From the NCBI GenBank assembly GCA_965279735.1, contig OZ257260.1:3975058-4039057 (forward strand): 64,000 nt of DNA, given 5' to 3'. The notes beneath the pieces are model-generated. The model made no database searches. It was not told the origin of the DNA and worked only from the letters and a program-made list of their open reading frames with translations. Shown in pieces: positions 8,005 to 17,790 of this stretch (position 1 is the stretch's first letter; every line of letters begins with the position of its first letter). This DNA comes from CAIUGU01 sp965279735 (lineage in GTDB: Bacteria; Pseudomonadota; Gammaproteobacteria; Steroidobacterales; Steroidobacteraceae). The position numbers and the translations under genes were made by a program.

Positions 8005-8756
8005 TATTTCTTTCCTTCTGTCTGTCTGGCCACCGCGTCAGCTGCAGCCTTGATCGCATCGGCATCACCGAGGAAGCGCCGCGAGAGCGCCTTGAGATTG
8101 GCATCGAGTTCATACGAGATCGGGACGCCGGTCGGGATGTTGAACTCGAGGATTTCATCCGGCGACATGCCGTCGAGCATCATGACCAGCGCCCGCAGGC
8201 TGTTGCCATGTGCCACCACGATCACATTGCGCCCGGCCTTCAGCTCGGGTGCAATCTGCTTTTCCCAATACGGTTTGACGCGTGCAAGCGTCTCTTTGAG
8301 GGACTCCGTTGCCGGCAAGTCCTTGGGATCGAGACCGGCATAGCGCGGGTCGAAACGCGGATGACGTTCGTCCGAAAGCTCAAGCGGCGGCGGCGGAATG
8401 TCGTAGCTGCGGCGCCAGATCTTCACCTGTTCCGCCCCGTGCTTTTCCACCGTCTGCGCCTTGTCGAGACCCTGCAGCGCGCCGTAGTGGCGTTCGTTCA
8501 ATTGCCAGGCCCGCGTCACGGGCACCCACAGCAGGTCCATTTCGTCGGTGATGATCCAGAGTGTGCGGATCGCCCTCTTCAGCGTGGAGGTGAAGGCGAC
8601 ATCGAACCTGAAACCTTCCGCCTTGAGCAGCTTGCCCGCTGCGGCAGCTTCCTTGCGGCCCTGTTCGGTCAGGTCCACATCCACCCAGCCGGTGAACAGG
8701 TTTTCGAGATTCCAGGTGCTTTGTCCATGGCGGACGAGAACGAGTTTGCCGGTCAC
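8004..8756 (-). CDS. gpmA: 2,3-bisphosphoglycerate-dependent phosphoglycerate mutase
   Basis: A 250-residue dPGM. The phosphohistidine motif LVRHGQSTWN is at residues 6-15, the family block NERHYGALQGLDK is near residue 88, and the second catalytic histidine is in VVAHGNSLRALV near residue 185. It interconverts 3- and 2-phosphoglycerate in glycolysis and gluconeogenesis in the cytoplasm. Length is as expected for GpmA. It follows the 2-oxoacid dehydrogenase E2 gene by 21 bases on the same strand, so read-through from that operon is possible. Confidence 0.95.
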   Translation of the reverse strand: MTGKLVLVRHGQSTWNLENLFTGWVDVDLTEQGRKEAAAAGKLLKAEGFRFDVAFTSTLKRAIRTLWIITDEMDLLWVPVTRAWQLNERHYGALQGLDKAQTVEKHGAEQVKIWRRSYDIPPPPLELSDERHPRFDPRYAGLDPKDLPATESLKETLARVKPYWEKQIAPELKAGRNVIVVAHGNSLRALVMMLDGMSPDEILEFNIPTGVPISYELDANLKALSRRFLGDADAIKAAADAVARQTEGKK

Positions 8757-8777
8757 GAAGGATGGCCTCTATGAAGT

Positions 8778-9974
8778 TCAGGAACTCTTGCCGAGATCGC
8801 GGATCAGCGCGGCGAGGAAGCGACAGGCTTCGCCCCCCGTGATGCAGCGATGATCGAAGGTCAGGGACAGCGGAATGCGGCGATGGACTTCGATGCCGGT
8901 CGCCGTCGCAACGACGTCCCTCTGCAGACGACCCGTACCGAGAATGGCCGCAGCGGGTGGCACGACCAGCGGTGTCGCGTAGCGTCCGGCCAGCGTGCCG
9001 AAATTCGAGAGCGTGAAGGTGTAGCCGCGCATGTCTTCCGGCGCCACGGTGCGTTCACGTGCGGACTTGCGCAGCTGATCGACGGCGGTACGCAGTTCTG
9101 TCGTGGATTTCTTGCCGATGTCCCGGATGACGGGAACGATCAGTCCTTCAGGCGAATCCACTGCGACGGCAAGGTGGATATGATCGAACACGATCCGGCT
9201 CGGGCCAGTCGGGTCAAAGCGCGCGTTGAGGCCAGGCTCTTCCTTCACGGCTGCAGCGATGGAACGGATCAGGCGTACCGTGATGTCGGTGCCTTCAGGC
9301 CAGGCGTGGACATCGGCGTCGTCGAAGATCGTGCAGGTGGCGATCTCGTCGCGCGACAGGCTCATGCTCTGCGCCATCGCCCGCCGCGGACCGTGCAGCA
9401 GTTCAGCACCGTCATCCTTTCTGCGGCCTTTCGCTGGCGGGGCGGCCACGGGATTTCGCCGCGGAGTGGCCAGCGGCGCAGCGGCCAGCACATCATCGAG
9501 CGTGATCACGCCGTCCTTGCCGGAGCCTTGCACCTGTGCAAGATCGACACTGAGTCGTCTCGCGAGCGCTCTTGCCGCAGGAACCGCGCGAGCCTGATCA
9601 CCGACCGCATGTCGCGAACGGCGCAGCAGCGATTGTTCTTCGATGACCTCGCCGGTGACCGGCATCATTCCAACGACGGTGCCTGAAGCCGGAGAGTGTT
9701 TCTCTGCGGGTGTCGCCGCCGCGGGTGCAGCTACCGACGCGGCCAGTTCGAAATCGACCAGGGGTTCGCCGGTGCCGACCACATCTCCTGCAGCGGCGTG
9801 CAGCTTCGTGATCCTGCCGTCATAAGGTGAAGGGACCTCAACGATCGCCTTGGCCGTTTCCACCGACACCATGAGCTGATCGACCTTGACCTCGTCGCCT
9901 TCCTTCACGTGCCACGTGACGATCTCGGCATCCGGCAGGCCTTCACCGAGATCGGGCAGTAGAAAGGTGGTCAC
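8778..9974 (-). CDS. Dihydrolipoamide acyltransferase (E2) of a 2-oxoacid dehydrogenase complex
   Basis: An E2 subunit of 398 residues from the GTG at 9974, which follows GGGAAG and lies 16 bases past the E1 beta stop; a longer frame from 10019 would overlap E1 beta. Domains in order: one lipoyl domain with the lipoylated lysine in VETAKAIVEV near residue 43, a peripheral subunit-binding domain (PAARALARRL near residue 130), and the acyltransferase core ending with SLTFDHRCITGGEA, which carries the DHR catalytic motif. With E1 alpha and beta upstream it forms a branched-chain or pyruvate dehydrogenase complex. E3 is not in the window. Confidence 0.9.
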   Translation of the reverse strand: MTTFLLPDLGEGLPDAEIVTWHVKEGDEVKVDQLMVSVETAKAIVEVPSPYDGRITKLHAAAGDVVGTGEPLVDFELAASVAAPAAATPAEKHSPASGTVVGMMPVTGEVIEEQSLLRRSRHAVGDQARAVPAARALARRLSVDLAQVQGSGKDGVITLDDVLAAAPLATPRRNPVAAPPAKGRRKDDGAELLHGPRRAMAQSMSLSRDEIATCTIFDDADVHAWPEGTDITVRLIRSIAAAVKEEPGLNARFDPTGPSRIVFDHIHLAVAVDSPEGLIVPVIRDIGKKSTTELRTAVDQLRKSARERTVAPEDMRGYTFTLSNFGTLAGRYATPLVVPPAAAILGTGRLQRDVVATATGIEVHRRIPLSLTFDHRCITGGEACRFLAALIRDLGKSS

Positions 9975-9990
9975 GATGGGCTTCCCGGGA

Positions 9991-10968
9991 TCAGTCGACA
10001 AAGGTGGCATGCACGGCATCGACGATGCGTGCGACGCTCGGAATGTAGTCGTGCTCGAGCTTGAAGTACGGCATCACCGTATCGTAGCCCGTGACGCGCT
10101 GGATGGGCGCCTGCAGATCGTACAACCCCTGTTCGGCCACGATGGCGGCGATCTCGGCTCCCACTCCGCAATTGCGGGCAGCCTCATGCACGATGACAAG
10201 GCGGCCTGTGCGCGCGACTGATTCAAGAATCGCTTCACTGTCGATCGGGCTGATTGTGGCAAGGTCGATCACTTCGGCGCTGATGCCTTCGGCTGCAAGC
10301 TGGGTGGCGGCCTTCAGCGTTTCGACCGTCATTGCGCCCCAGGTCACGATGGTGACGTCGGACCCTTCGCGCAGCAGGAAGCAGACATCGAGCGGGAGAG
10401 CCTTGCCGTCATCGGCGACTTCCTGCTTCGCATAGCGATAGATGCGGACGGGTTCGAGGAACAGCACCGGGTCAGGATCGCGAATCGCCGCGAGCAACAG
10501 GCCGTAGGCACGCGCGGGTGTCGACGGACAGACGACGCGGATGCCCGGAATATGCGCGAACAGGGCTTCGACGCTTTCGGAGTGATGCTCCGGTGAGCGA
10601 ATGCCGCCGCCATGAGGTGTCCGGATGACCACGGGGCAGGAAAGGCGGCCGCGGGTACGGTGACGCATGCGCGACATGTGATTCACGATCTGGTCGATCG
10701 CGGGATAGATGAAACCCATGAACTGGATTTCGGCGACCGGCTTCAAGCCCTGGGCGGCCATGCCGACGCACATGCCGGCGATCATGCCTTCGGCGAGCGG
10801 CGTGTCCTGCACGCGATCCGTCCCGAACCGCTGCTGGAGTCCTGCAGTCGCGCGGAACACGCCACCGTTCACGCCGATATCCTCACCCAGCACCACCACG
10901 TTCGGGTCGTGTTGCAGCTCCCAGGCGTGCGCCAGGGTGATCGCCTCGATCATCGTTATCTGCGCCAT
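9991..10968 (-). CDS. 2-oxoacid dehydrogenase E1 component, beta subunit
   Basis: A 325-residue transketolase-fold protein starting at the ATG at 10968 (MAQITMIEAI); upstream frame would run into E1 alpha. It has the family blocks VVLGEDIGVNGGVFRAT near residue 25, FMGFIYPAIDQIVNH near residue 85 and RTPHGGGIRSPEHHSESVE near residue 125. With E1 alpha it decarboxylates a 2-oxoacid using thiamine diphosphate and loads the E2 lipoyl group. Sequence alone does not separate pyruvate from branched-chain 2-oxoacids; the compact alpha-beta-E2 order occurs in both. E1 alpha ends 8 bases before this start. Confidence 0.92.
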   Translation of the reverse strand: MAQITMIEAITLAHAWELQHDPNVVVLGEDIGVNGGVFRATAGLQQRFGTDRVQDTPLAEGMIAGMCVGMAAQGLKPVAEIQFMGFIYPAIDQIVNHMSRMRHRTRGRLSCPVVIRTPHGGGIRSPEHHSESVEALFAHIPGIRVVCPSTPARAYGLLLAAIRDPDPVLFLEPVRIYRYAKQEVADDGKALPLDVCFLLREGSDVTIVTWGAMTVETLKAATQLAAEGISAEVIDLATISPIDSEAILESVARTGRLVIVHEAARNCGVGAEIAAIVAEQGLYDLQAPIQRVTGYDTVMPYFKLEHDYIPSVARIVDAVHATFVD

Positions 10969-10976
10969 GGCTGCGT

Positions 10977-12056
10977 TCAGTGCGAGCCTGAGCCGCTGTA
11001 ACGACGCGCCAGCGCCTTCTGCACCGTGAGGCGCACAGGCTGATGGGCGAATACGTAGTCGAACATGGAATCCGGTGGCTGCTTCTTGAGCGCCAGGAAT
11101 TCCTGCACGGCGGCTTCCACTGCCTGCGTGCACTCGTTCTTGAGCGCGAGTTCATTCGTGTCTGTCCAGCCACAGTTGGCCATGAGAAAGGCGCGCGTGC
11201 GAAGCATGGGTTCAACCAGCCACGCGGCCTTGAGCTCAGCGTCCGGGCGATAGCGCGTCGCATCGTCGGCTGTGGTGTGATCGCTCAGCCGGTAAGTTAG
11301 GGCTTCGATCACCGTGGGGCCTTCGCCCCGACGGCCACGCTCCAGTGCCTGGGCAACTGTGTCGCGGACGGCGATCACGTCATTGCCATCGACCTGCACA
11401 CCGGGAATGCCTGCGGCAATGGCCTTCTGGGCAAGCGTTGCGCAAGCCGTCTGCTGCTCGAGCGGAACGGAAATCGCCCAGCGGTTGTTCACCACCAGAA
11501 ACACCACCGGCAGCTGCCGTGCTCCAGCCAGGTTCATGGCTTCATAGAAGGCGCCTTCGGAAGTCCCACCGTCACCGACATAGGCGAGCGCGCAGCGCGG
11601 TTCCTTGCGGATCTTGTAGGCCATGGCTGCGCCTGCCGCGTGCAAGGTCTGCGAGCCGATGGGAACGCTCCACGGAAAATCATGGCGTGGCCCCGCAAAA
11701 TCGTTGCCGCGTTCGTCGCCGCCCCAGTACGTCAGCGTTTCGACCATCCGCACGCCTCGCCAGTATTGCGTGCCGATCTCGCGATAGACAGGCGCGATGC
11801 AGTCTTCCGGCCGCAATGCGGCGCCCGCTCCGACGTGGGTGGCTTCGTGCCCGAGACAGGAAGGGTAGGTCCCGAGTTTGCCGGTGCGCTGCAGGTTGAC
11901 GGCCTTGGTGTCGAAGGTTCGGGCGAGCACCATCATCCGGTACATCTTCACCATCTCGTCGGCAGACGTCGCAAACGCAGGCAGGTCGGCGACAGGCTTG
12001 CCCGCAGGATCCAGCATCTGGATGTAGTGGATCCTGAACTCCGCGACAGCTTGCAA
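10977..12056 (-). CDS. 2-oxoacid dehydrogenase E1 component, alpha subunit
   Basis: A 359-residue protein with a probable TTG start preceded by GGGAG about 8 bases upstream. The ThDP-binding motif begins YVGDGGTSEGAFYEAMN near residue 165 and ends with VVNNRWAIS near residue 195. The phosphorylation-loop equivalent YRLSDHTTADDATRYR is near residue 265. First gene of the minus-strand E1 alpha-E1 beta-E2 operon. The E1 alpha/beta split and the 359-residue length fit Xanthomonas-type pyruvate dehydrogenase alpha subunits as well as branched-chain BkdA1. It needs the ThDP that the thiamine operon nearby would supply. Confidence 0.9.
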   Translation of the reverse strand: MQAVAEFRIHYIQMLDPAGKPVADLPAFATSADEMVKMYRMMVLARTFDTKAVNLQRTGKLGTYPSCLGHEATHVGAGAALRPEDCIAPVYREIGTQYWRGVRMVETLTYWGGDERGNDFAGPRHDFPWSVPIGSQTLHAAGAAMAYKIRKEPRCALAYVGDGGTSEGAFYEAMNLAGARQLPVVFLVVNNRWAISVPLEQQTACATLAQKAIAAGIPGVQVDGNDVIAVRDTVAQALERGRRGEGPTVIEALTYRLSDHTTADDATRYRPDAELKAAWLVEPMLRTRAFLMANCGWTDTNELALKNECTQAVEAAVQEFLALKKQPPDSMFDYVFAHQPVRLTVQKALARRYSGSGSH

Positions 12057-12199
12057 TGAATCTTCTCCCTTGGGGTGAGATGGACGGCCGGTCTTTCGAT
12101 GGCGACCTGATCCGTCCGGCGGCTTCAGGGCTGCGCGCCGGCAGCATTATAACCATGCCGCCCCCGCTTGTTTTGCGGGTTTTCCGGCCTTGCAGCGGG

Positions 12200-13291
12200 T
12201 CAGGGTTTGTGGGGTCGGGCGAGATAGTCCTGCGACTGCATCTCGATCAGGCGGCTGCGGGTGCGCTCGAATTCGAAGGTGAGGCGCGAACCGCTGTAGA
12301 GGGTGGGCAGGGCCGCGTGCGCCGACACGATCAGCTTGACGCCGCGGTCGTAGAACTCGTCCACCAGGGCGATGAAGCGACGAGCCTGGTTTTCATGTTC
12401 GGCATCCAGAGGCGGAACATCGCTGACGAAAACCGTGTGATAGCAGCGGGCCAGTTCGATGTAGTCCGCCTGTCCGCGCGGTCCGTCGCATACCTGTCTG
12501 AAGTCGAACCAGATCACGTCTCCGGCCTGCCGCTTCGCATGCAGTTTGCGGTGTTCGATCAGGATCGTCTGGTCGGGCTGTCCCGCCTCGCCGGCAATCG
12601 CTTCGAACAGACTGCCGAGTCGGGCGTCGGTGTCAGGCGCCTTGGCGTCCAGCCAGGTGACTGCATGTTCCAGGAGGCGCAGGCGATGATCGGTACCGCC
12701 GTCCACGTGCAGGGCTTCCGTATGCTGCTCGAGCAGGCGGATCGCGGGCAGAAAGCGCGCGCGCTGCAGGCCATCCTTGTAGAGGCCGTCAGGAGGAACG
12801 TTCGAGGTGGCGACGAGCGTGACACCGCGACGAAACAGCCCGTCGAACAGCGTCCCGAGCAGCATGGCATCAGCGATATCGGAAACGAAAAGTTCATCGA
12901 AGCACAGGATGCGGGTGCGTTTCGCGATCCGCTCGGCGACGATCTCCAGCGGGTCGGGTTGATCCTTCAGGCGCTGCAGATCGTCATGGACTGCCTGCAT
13001 GAACCGATGGAAATGGCTGCGCTGCTTGTTCTTGAACGGCAGGCTGTGGAAGAACAGATCCATGAGCCAGGTCTTGCCGCGGCCGACGCCGCCCCACAGA
13101 TACAGCCCGCGCTCCGTCACAAGCGGGCGCCGGCCGGACAGCAGTCCGCTCAGGAAGCCCGGACTGCGGCGATTCGCGAGCAGGCGGGTGCGCAAATCGT
13201 CGAGCTTTGCCACGGCTGCAAGCTGGGCCGCATCTGATCGATGTCCCAGGCGCACGGTTTCCCGGTCGTAGAGTTCGCGGACGGCGGTCAC
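12200..13291 (-). CDS. zapE: Cell division protein ZapE (AFG1-like ATPase)
   Basis: A 363-residue AAA-type ATPase of the AFG1/ZapE family. Walker A is GGVGRGKTWLMD near residue 70, followed by the family HFHRFM segment, Walker B-like RILCFDELFVSDIADAMLL near residue 130 and the arginine-containing VATSNVPPDGLYKDGLQR near residue 165. ZapE acts at the constricting Z ring in E. coli. The start codon overlaps the stop of the ETF-QO gene by four bases, so it is the last gene of an overlapped minus-strand run of four genes with no obvious functional link to division. Confidence 0.93.
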   Translation of the reverse strand: MTAVRELYDRETVRLGHRSDAAQLAAVAKLDDLRTRLLANRRSPGFLSGLLSGRRPLVTERGLYLWGGVGRGKTWLMDLFFHSLPFKNKQRSHFHRFMQAVHDDLQRLKDQPDPLEIVAERIAKRTRILCFDELFVSDIADAMLLGTLFDGLFRRGVTLVATSNVPPDGLYKDGLQRARFLPAIRLLEQHTEALHVDGGTDHRLRLLEHAVTWLDAKAPDTDARLGSLFEAIAGEAGQPDQTILIEHRKLHAKRQAGDVIWFDFRQVCDGPRGQADYIELARCYHTVFVSDVPPLDAEHENQARRFIALVDEFYDRGVKLIVSAHAALPTLYSGSRLTFEFERTRSRLIEMQSQDYLARPHKP

Positions 13292-14886
13292 AGGTTCTGG
13301 TAGTTCGGACCGGACCCGCCTTCAGGCGTCGTCCACGTGATGATCTCGTAAGGATCCTTGATGTCGCACGCCTTGCAGTGCACGCAGTTTGCTGCGTTGA
13401 TCTGCAGGCGGCGCTCGGCACCTTCCCCCACCATTTCATAGACGCCCGCCGGACAGAAATTCTGGCAGGGATTGCCGAACTCCACCGTGCAGCGCGTCGT
13501 GCAGATGGACTGGTCGGCGACCTTGAGATGCACGGGCTGGCTTTCATCATGTGCATTGCCCGCAAAGAACACGGAGGAGACACGGTCGCGAGGGGGCAGC
13601 GTGCGCGTCGTCCATTGCCGGTCCGGTGCTTCGTAAGCGGCAAGCTTTTCAAGCTGCGCGAAGTCCGCCTTGTTGGCCCAGGTCCATGGAAGCTTTCCCG
13701 CGGTGATTGTTTCAAGCGCGCCATTGATGATTCCGCCCCAGAGACCGAGCTTGAAACCCGGTTTGATGTTGCGGACTTTATGGAGCTCGCGTCCGCCGGG
13801 CGAGCGACGCCATTGCGCATCGAAGCCAACGCTTGAGCCGGTTGCATGCGCATGGTCTGCGGCAGTGACGCCTGACCGGATCGCCTGGTGGATGCCCTTG
13901 ATCTTGGGCACATTCAGCGTGCCGCCCGCATCACCGATCAGCAAAGCACCCGGCATTTCAAGCTTTGGCAGCGATTGCCAGCCCCCTGCGGCGATGGTTC
14001 TCGCACCCGCAGAGAGTATTTCGCCGCCTTCGAGCAACGGACGCACCGTCGGATGATTCTTGAACTGCTGGAACGCCTCGAAGGGCTTGAAGCGGGGATC
14101 GCGATAGTCGAGTCCCACTACGTAACCGACATATACGCGGTCGTTGTCGAGGTGGTAGAGAAAACTGCCACCGTAAGTGCCCGAGTCCACTGGCCAACCG
14201 ACCGTGTGCTGAATGAAGCCGGACTGGACTCTTCCCGCAGGCAATTGCCACATCTCTTTGAGGCCCAGCCCGAACGTGGGTGGTGAGGCGTGTGCATCGA
14301 GCTTGAAGCGCTTGATGAGCTGTTTCGAGATTGAACCGCGGCACCCTTCGGCCAGCACGGTGAGTGGCGCATGAATTTCCACTCCCGGCGTGTAGTTCGG
14401 TCCGGGCGAGCCATCATGATTCAGGCCTGCATCGCCGATGCGAACGCCTTTGACGGCACCACTTTCATCGAACAGCGCTTCCGCCGCCGCGAACCCCGGA
14501 AAGACATCGATACCCAGTGCTTCAGCCTGCGTCGCCAGCCACGCAGTGAGCTGTCCCAGCGACACAATGAAGTTGCCGTGATTGTTCATCTGCGGCGGCG
14601 TCGGCAGGCGGAGGGAGCGCTTCGCCGTGAGCAGCAGGAACTCATCGCGCGTGGCGGGAACCTTCATGCCTGGATAGCTCTCTCGCCAGGCTGGCAACAG
14701 CTCCTCCAGCGGCCCGGGTTCGAGGACCGCACCCGAGAGTGAATGAGCCCCGATCGCCGCGCCTTTTTCAAGAATGCAGATGCTCCTGTCGGGAGCGAGC
14801 TGCTTCAACCGGATCGCGAACGCGAGCCCCGCGGGTCCACCTCCGACCACGACGACGTCATACGGCATGACCTCCCGATCGGTCAT
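13288..14886 (-). CDS. Electron transfer flavoprotein-ubiquinone oxidoreductase
   Basis: A 532-residue ETF-QO. The FAD-binding Rossmann motif VVVVGGGPAGLAFAIRL is at residues 10-26. The C-terminal ferredoxin-like domain holds a 4Fe-4S site with cysteines in CTTRCTVEFGNPCQNFCP and CVHCKACDIKDP near residues 460-510. It is membrane-associated and passes electrons from acyl-CoA and other dehydrogenases via ETF to ubiquinone. The matching etfB-etfA pair is at 22635-24331 in this window, so all ETF components are present. ATGA overlaps join it to the M16 gene upstream and to zapE downstream. Confidence 0.95.
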   Translation of the reverse strand: MTDREVMPYDVVVVGGGPAGLAFAIRLKQLAPDRSICILEKGAAIGAHSLSGAVLEPGPLEELLPAWRESYPGMKVPATRDEFLLLTAKRSLRLPTPPQMNNHGNFIVSLGQLTAWLATQAEALGIDVFPGFAAAEALFDESGAVKGVRIGDAGLNHDGSPGPNYTPGVEIHAPLTVLAEGCRGSISKQLIKRFKLDAHASPPTFGLGLKEMWQLPAGRVQSGFIQHTVGWPVDSGTYGGSFLYHLDNDRVYVGYVVGLDYRDPRFKPFEAFQQFKNHPTVRPLLEGGEILSAGARTIAAGGWQSLPKLEMPGALLIGDAGGTLNVPKIKGIHQAIRSGVTAADHAHATGSSVGFDAQWRRSPGGRELHKVRNIKPGFKLGLWGGIINGALETITAGKLPWTWANKADFAQLEKLAAYEAPDRQWTTRTLPPRDRVSSVFFAGNAHDESQPVHLKVADQSICTTRCTVEFGNPCQNFCPAGVYEMVGEGAERRLQINAANCVHCKACDIKDPYEIITWTTPEGGSGPNYQNL

Positions 14887-16292
14887 TCCAGCGACAAGCC
14901 CTTCAACTGTGGCACGGCTTCAAGCTGCGGCCGCACTGTCGCAGCATCGCCGACCACCACCAGAGTCGATTCCTGCATCCGCAGCTGATCGCGGGCCGCG
15001 GCACTGACCTGTTCGGGCGTCACGGCATAGAGACGAGCGATCCACGTTGTCAGCCAGTCGGCCGGCAACCCGTGCAGGTTCATGAAACTGAGCTGGCCGA
15101 TCAGGCCGCCACGGGTGGCATTGCCCATCACGAAGAGGCCGTTGCGGTAACTCTTGACGATATCGAGTTCGGCAGCCGTCGGCGGTTCCTTTTGCAGTCT
15201 TTCGATCTCCTTGAAGATCTCGGTGATGGCAGGGCCCGTCGATGCAGTCGTGACATCCGCACTCTCGGTCCACAGCGAATCACGGTAGCGGGCGGACACC
15301 GAACTGCTCGGTGAATAGGCCCAGCCCTTGTCTTCACGCAGATTGGTCGTGATGCGCGATGTGATCGAACCGCCCAGCAGTGTGTTCGTCACTGACAGCG
15401 GCATGAATTCAGGATGATCCGGCGAGATCACCGGCACCCCAAGCCTGATCGTCGATTGCGGCGCGCCGGGCCGATCGATGAGCTTCGCCTGCAGACGTCG
15501 TGCGGCTTGCGGAGGATTCGTCACCGGCTCGGGTCCTCGCGGCCAATCGGCAAATGCAGCCGTAAGGGCTGTCTTGAGCGCGGCACGATCGAAACGCCCG
15601 GCCACGTAGACATGAGTACGCGCCGCACCGAAGTTGGCGGTGTAGAACCGTCGCACATCCTCGATCGTATAGGCAGAAAGCTGGGCTTCCGTCGGTAGCG
15701 TCTGGCCGAAGGGGTGATCGCCATACACCAGTTTCGCGAAAGCGGTGCCTGCCTGCGATCCGGGCTGCGAACGGTTTACGCTGAGGTTGCGTAAATAGTT
15801 CTGCTGTATACGCGGCAGTTCGCTGGCGGGCAGCAACGGTTCGCGCAGTACTTCCGCGAGCAGCTGCACTGCATCGGGCAGCGCTTCGGACAGCACGTCG
15901 AGACTTAAAGTGGCTTCATCGGCACCCACGCCGATGCCGAGCCCACCGCCCATCCGCGCGGCCGCAGTCGAAAGCTCTTCCGCAGAACGCTTGCGCGTTC
16001 CTTCTTTCATCATGTCGCCGACGATATCGGGCAGCCAGACCTGTGTCCCCTGGTTCGCACTGCCAGCGCGAACGACGACGAGGATGGTTGCCTTGGGCAC
16101 GGCGCCGAATTCTACGATGGTGGTTTTGAGCCCGTTGGCGAACTCGCCTTGCTCCGGTGTAGGCAGCTGCATGGGCCGGGGCGCCGACGGAGCAGGTGGC
16201 GCTTCAGCAGCTTGCACCAGCGCGAAAGGCAGAAGAGAAAATGCGAGCATGAGGCTCGCATTCCGCAACGATGCGAAGTGTCCGTGACTCAT
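14883..16292 (-). CDS. M16 peptidase-family protein without the HxxEH zinc motif
   Basis: A 469-residue exported protein (hydrophobic leader ending near AEAPPAP) with two M16 domains. The segment where the HxxEH zinc motif would be reads VWLPDIVGDMMKEGT, so the zinc ligands are missing. The C-terminal half keeps the YSPSSSVSARYRDS region, typical of the non-catalytic partner that supplies substrate-binding Arg/Tyr residues in bacterial M16B heterodimers. Its start overlaps by four bases the stop of the catalytic M16 gene upstream, matching the usual active-inactive tandem arrangement. Likely periplasmic peptide degradation as a dimer. Confidence 0.88.
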   Translation of the reverse strand: MSHGHFASLRNASLMLAFSLLPFALVQAAEAPPAPSAPRPMQLPTPEQGEFANGLKTTIVEFGAVPKATILVVVRAGSANQGTQVWLPDIVGDMMKEGTRKRSAEELSTAAARMGGGLGIGVGADEATLSLDVLSEALPDAVQLLAEVLREPLLPASELPRIQQNYLRNLSVNRSQPGSQAGTAFAKLVYGDHPFGQTLPTEAQLSAYTIEDVRRFYTANFGAARTHVYVAGRFDRAALKTALTAAFADWPRGPEPVTNPPQAARRLQAKLIDRPGAPQSTIRLGVPVISPDHPEFMPLSVTNTLLGGSITSRITTNLREDKGWAYSPSSSVSARYRDSLWTESADVTTASTGPAITEIFKEIERLQKEPPTAAELDIVKSYRNGLFVMGNATRGGLIGQLSFMNLHGLPADWLTTWIARLYAVTPEQVSAAARDQLRMQESTLVVVGDAATVRPQLEAVPQLKGLSLE

Positions 16293-17704
16293 GGTGACAC
16301 TCCCGTCGCAGGAGGTTGTGCGGCTCCGGGAAAGATCTGGAAGACAGTGCGATTGGCAGGGCGCAAGTAGCGTTGGGCGGTGGTGAGCATCAGTTCCGGC
16401 GTCACACGGGCGAACTCGGCCTCGATCTGGTTGATGCGTCCGGGGTTGTCATCGAACAACGCGAAGCATGCGAGCAGATCGGCCAGCCCCAAGCGCGTAC
16501 CGCCGCCCACCAGGTCATAAAGCGAAGAACGGATCTGCGTGCGGGCGCGATCCAGTTCTGCCTGCGTCACCGGTTCGCGCGTAATGCGATCGATGTTGGC
16601 ATCGAAGGCCTCCAGTATTTCCGCTTCGGTATGCACGGGATCGTGGATCAATGCAGCGGTCCACAGCATGGGGCCGCTGTAGTTGAACATGTTGCCGAGC
16701 AGGTTGATGCCGCCTGAAATGTCGTCGGTCAGGCCACGCTTCTGGACAATATCCTGGTGCAGACGCGAATCGTCGCCTTGCAACAGCACCTCATCGAGCA
16801 GGCCGAACGCAAAGTGTTCCGGCGTCCAGCGGTCGGGAACATGATAGGCAAGGGCCAGGGCGGGGCGGGGAACCAGCGGATCCGTGCGGCTCGCATGGCG
16901 CTCCGCGACCTGTTCGGGTTCCTTGAGATCCGGCGTGGCCGGTGTCGGTCGGGAAGCGATCGGGCCGAAATATTTCTCGATCCACGCGCGTGCTGCACCC
17001 GGTTCAAAATCGCCAACGACCACCAGAGCCGCATTGTTCGGCGTGTAGTAGGTATTGAAGAAATCCCGGACGTCCTGCAGCGTGGCAGCATCGAGATGCT
17101 CGAGATCGCCGTAGAAGTTGTGGGCGTTGTACCAGTTCTGGTTCGCATACTGCGGCACGTCGAGCCACGGAAAACCGCCGTAAGGCCGATTGAGTACGTT
17201 CACCCGTACTTCACTTTTCACCACGCCTTTCTGGTTGGTGAGATTCTCTTCCGTAATGTCGAGGCTGCGCATCCGGTCCGCTTCTGCCCACAGAAGCGTT
17301 TCAACTGCGTTCGACGGGAAGGCTGCGTAGTAGTTGGTGAAATCGAAGCGCGTCGATCCGTTGAGCGTTCCACCCATGCTCTGCACCAGCCGGAAGAACT
17401 CGTTCTTGCCGAGATTGGCAGAGCCCTGGAACATCATGTGTTCGAACAGGTGGGCAAAGCCGGTGCGATCACGGGGCTCGATGCGGAATCCGATGTTGTA
17501 GTAAACGGCAACCGTTGCGACGGGCACCGAATGGTCTTCGGACAGGACGACCTTCAGGCCATTTGCGAGTTTGTAGTACTCGATCGGAACCTTGAGTCCT
17601 GCAGGTTGGGCCGCGGCAATTGCGCCGCTCTGCGGGACGGGGGTGCTGCAGCCAGTCGCCAGACAGGCCAGTGCGAGAAGGGCAGCTGCTATACCTCGTC
17701 GCAT
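16289..17704 (-). CDS. M16 zinc metallopeptidase lipoprotein (catalytic subunit)
   Basis: A 471-residue protein using the ATG at 17704, which has GGAG six bases upstream; further in-frame starts exist at 17716 and 17782. The N-terminus is a lipoprotein signal with lipobox LATGC. The inverted zinc motif HLFEH lies in TGFAHLFEHMMFQG near residue 85, with the third ligand glutamate in the following KGVVKSEVRVN helix. A second, inactive M16 domain makes up the C-terminal half. It pairs with the overlapping downstream HxxEH-less homologue. It is the first gene of the run M16-M16-ETF-QO-zapE. Confidence 0.9.
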   Translation of the reverse strand: MRRGIAAALLALACLATGCSTPVPQSGAIAAAQPAGLKVPIEYYKLANGLKVVLSEDHSVPVATVAVYYNIGFRIEPRDRTGFAHLFEHMMFQGSANLGKNEFFRLVQSMGGTLNGSTRFDFTNYYAAFPSNAVETLLWAEADRMRSLDITEENLTNQKGVVKSEVRVNVLNRPYGGFPWLDVPQYANQNWYNAHNFYGDLEHLDAATLQDVRDFFNTYYTPNNAALVVVGDFEPGAARAWIEKYFGPIASRPTPATPDLKEPEQVAERHASRTDPLVPRPALALAYHVPDRWTPEHFAFGLLDEVLLQGDDSRLHQDIVQKRGLTDDISGGINLLGNMFNYSGPMLWTAALIHDPVHTEAEILEAFDANIDRITREPVTQAELDRARTQIRSSLYDLVGGGTRLGLADLLACFALFDDNPGRINQIEAEFARVTPELMLTTAQRYLRPANRTVFQIFPGAAQPPATGVSP

Positions 17705-17790
17705 CGGCTTCTCCATTGCGGTCTCAAGCGGGGAGCCGCAGTAGACCACAGCGGCGTCGCAGGAGTGAAGCAGCCCAAACAACCCCGGGA

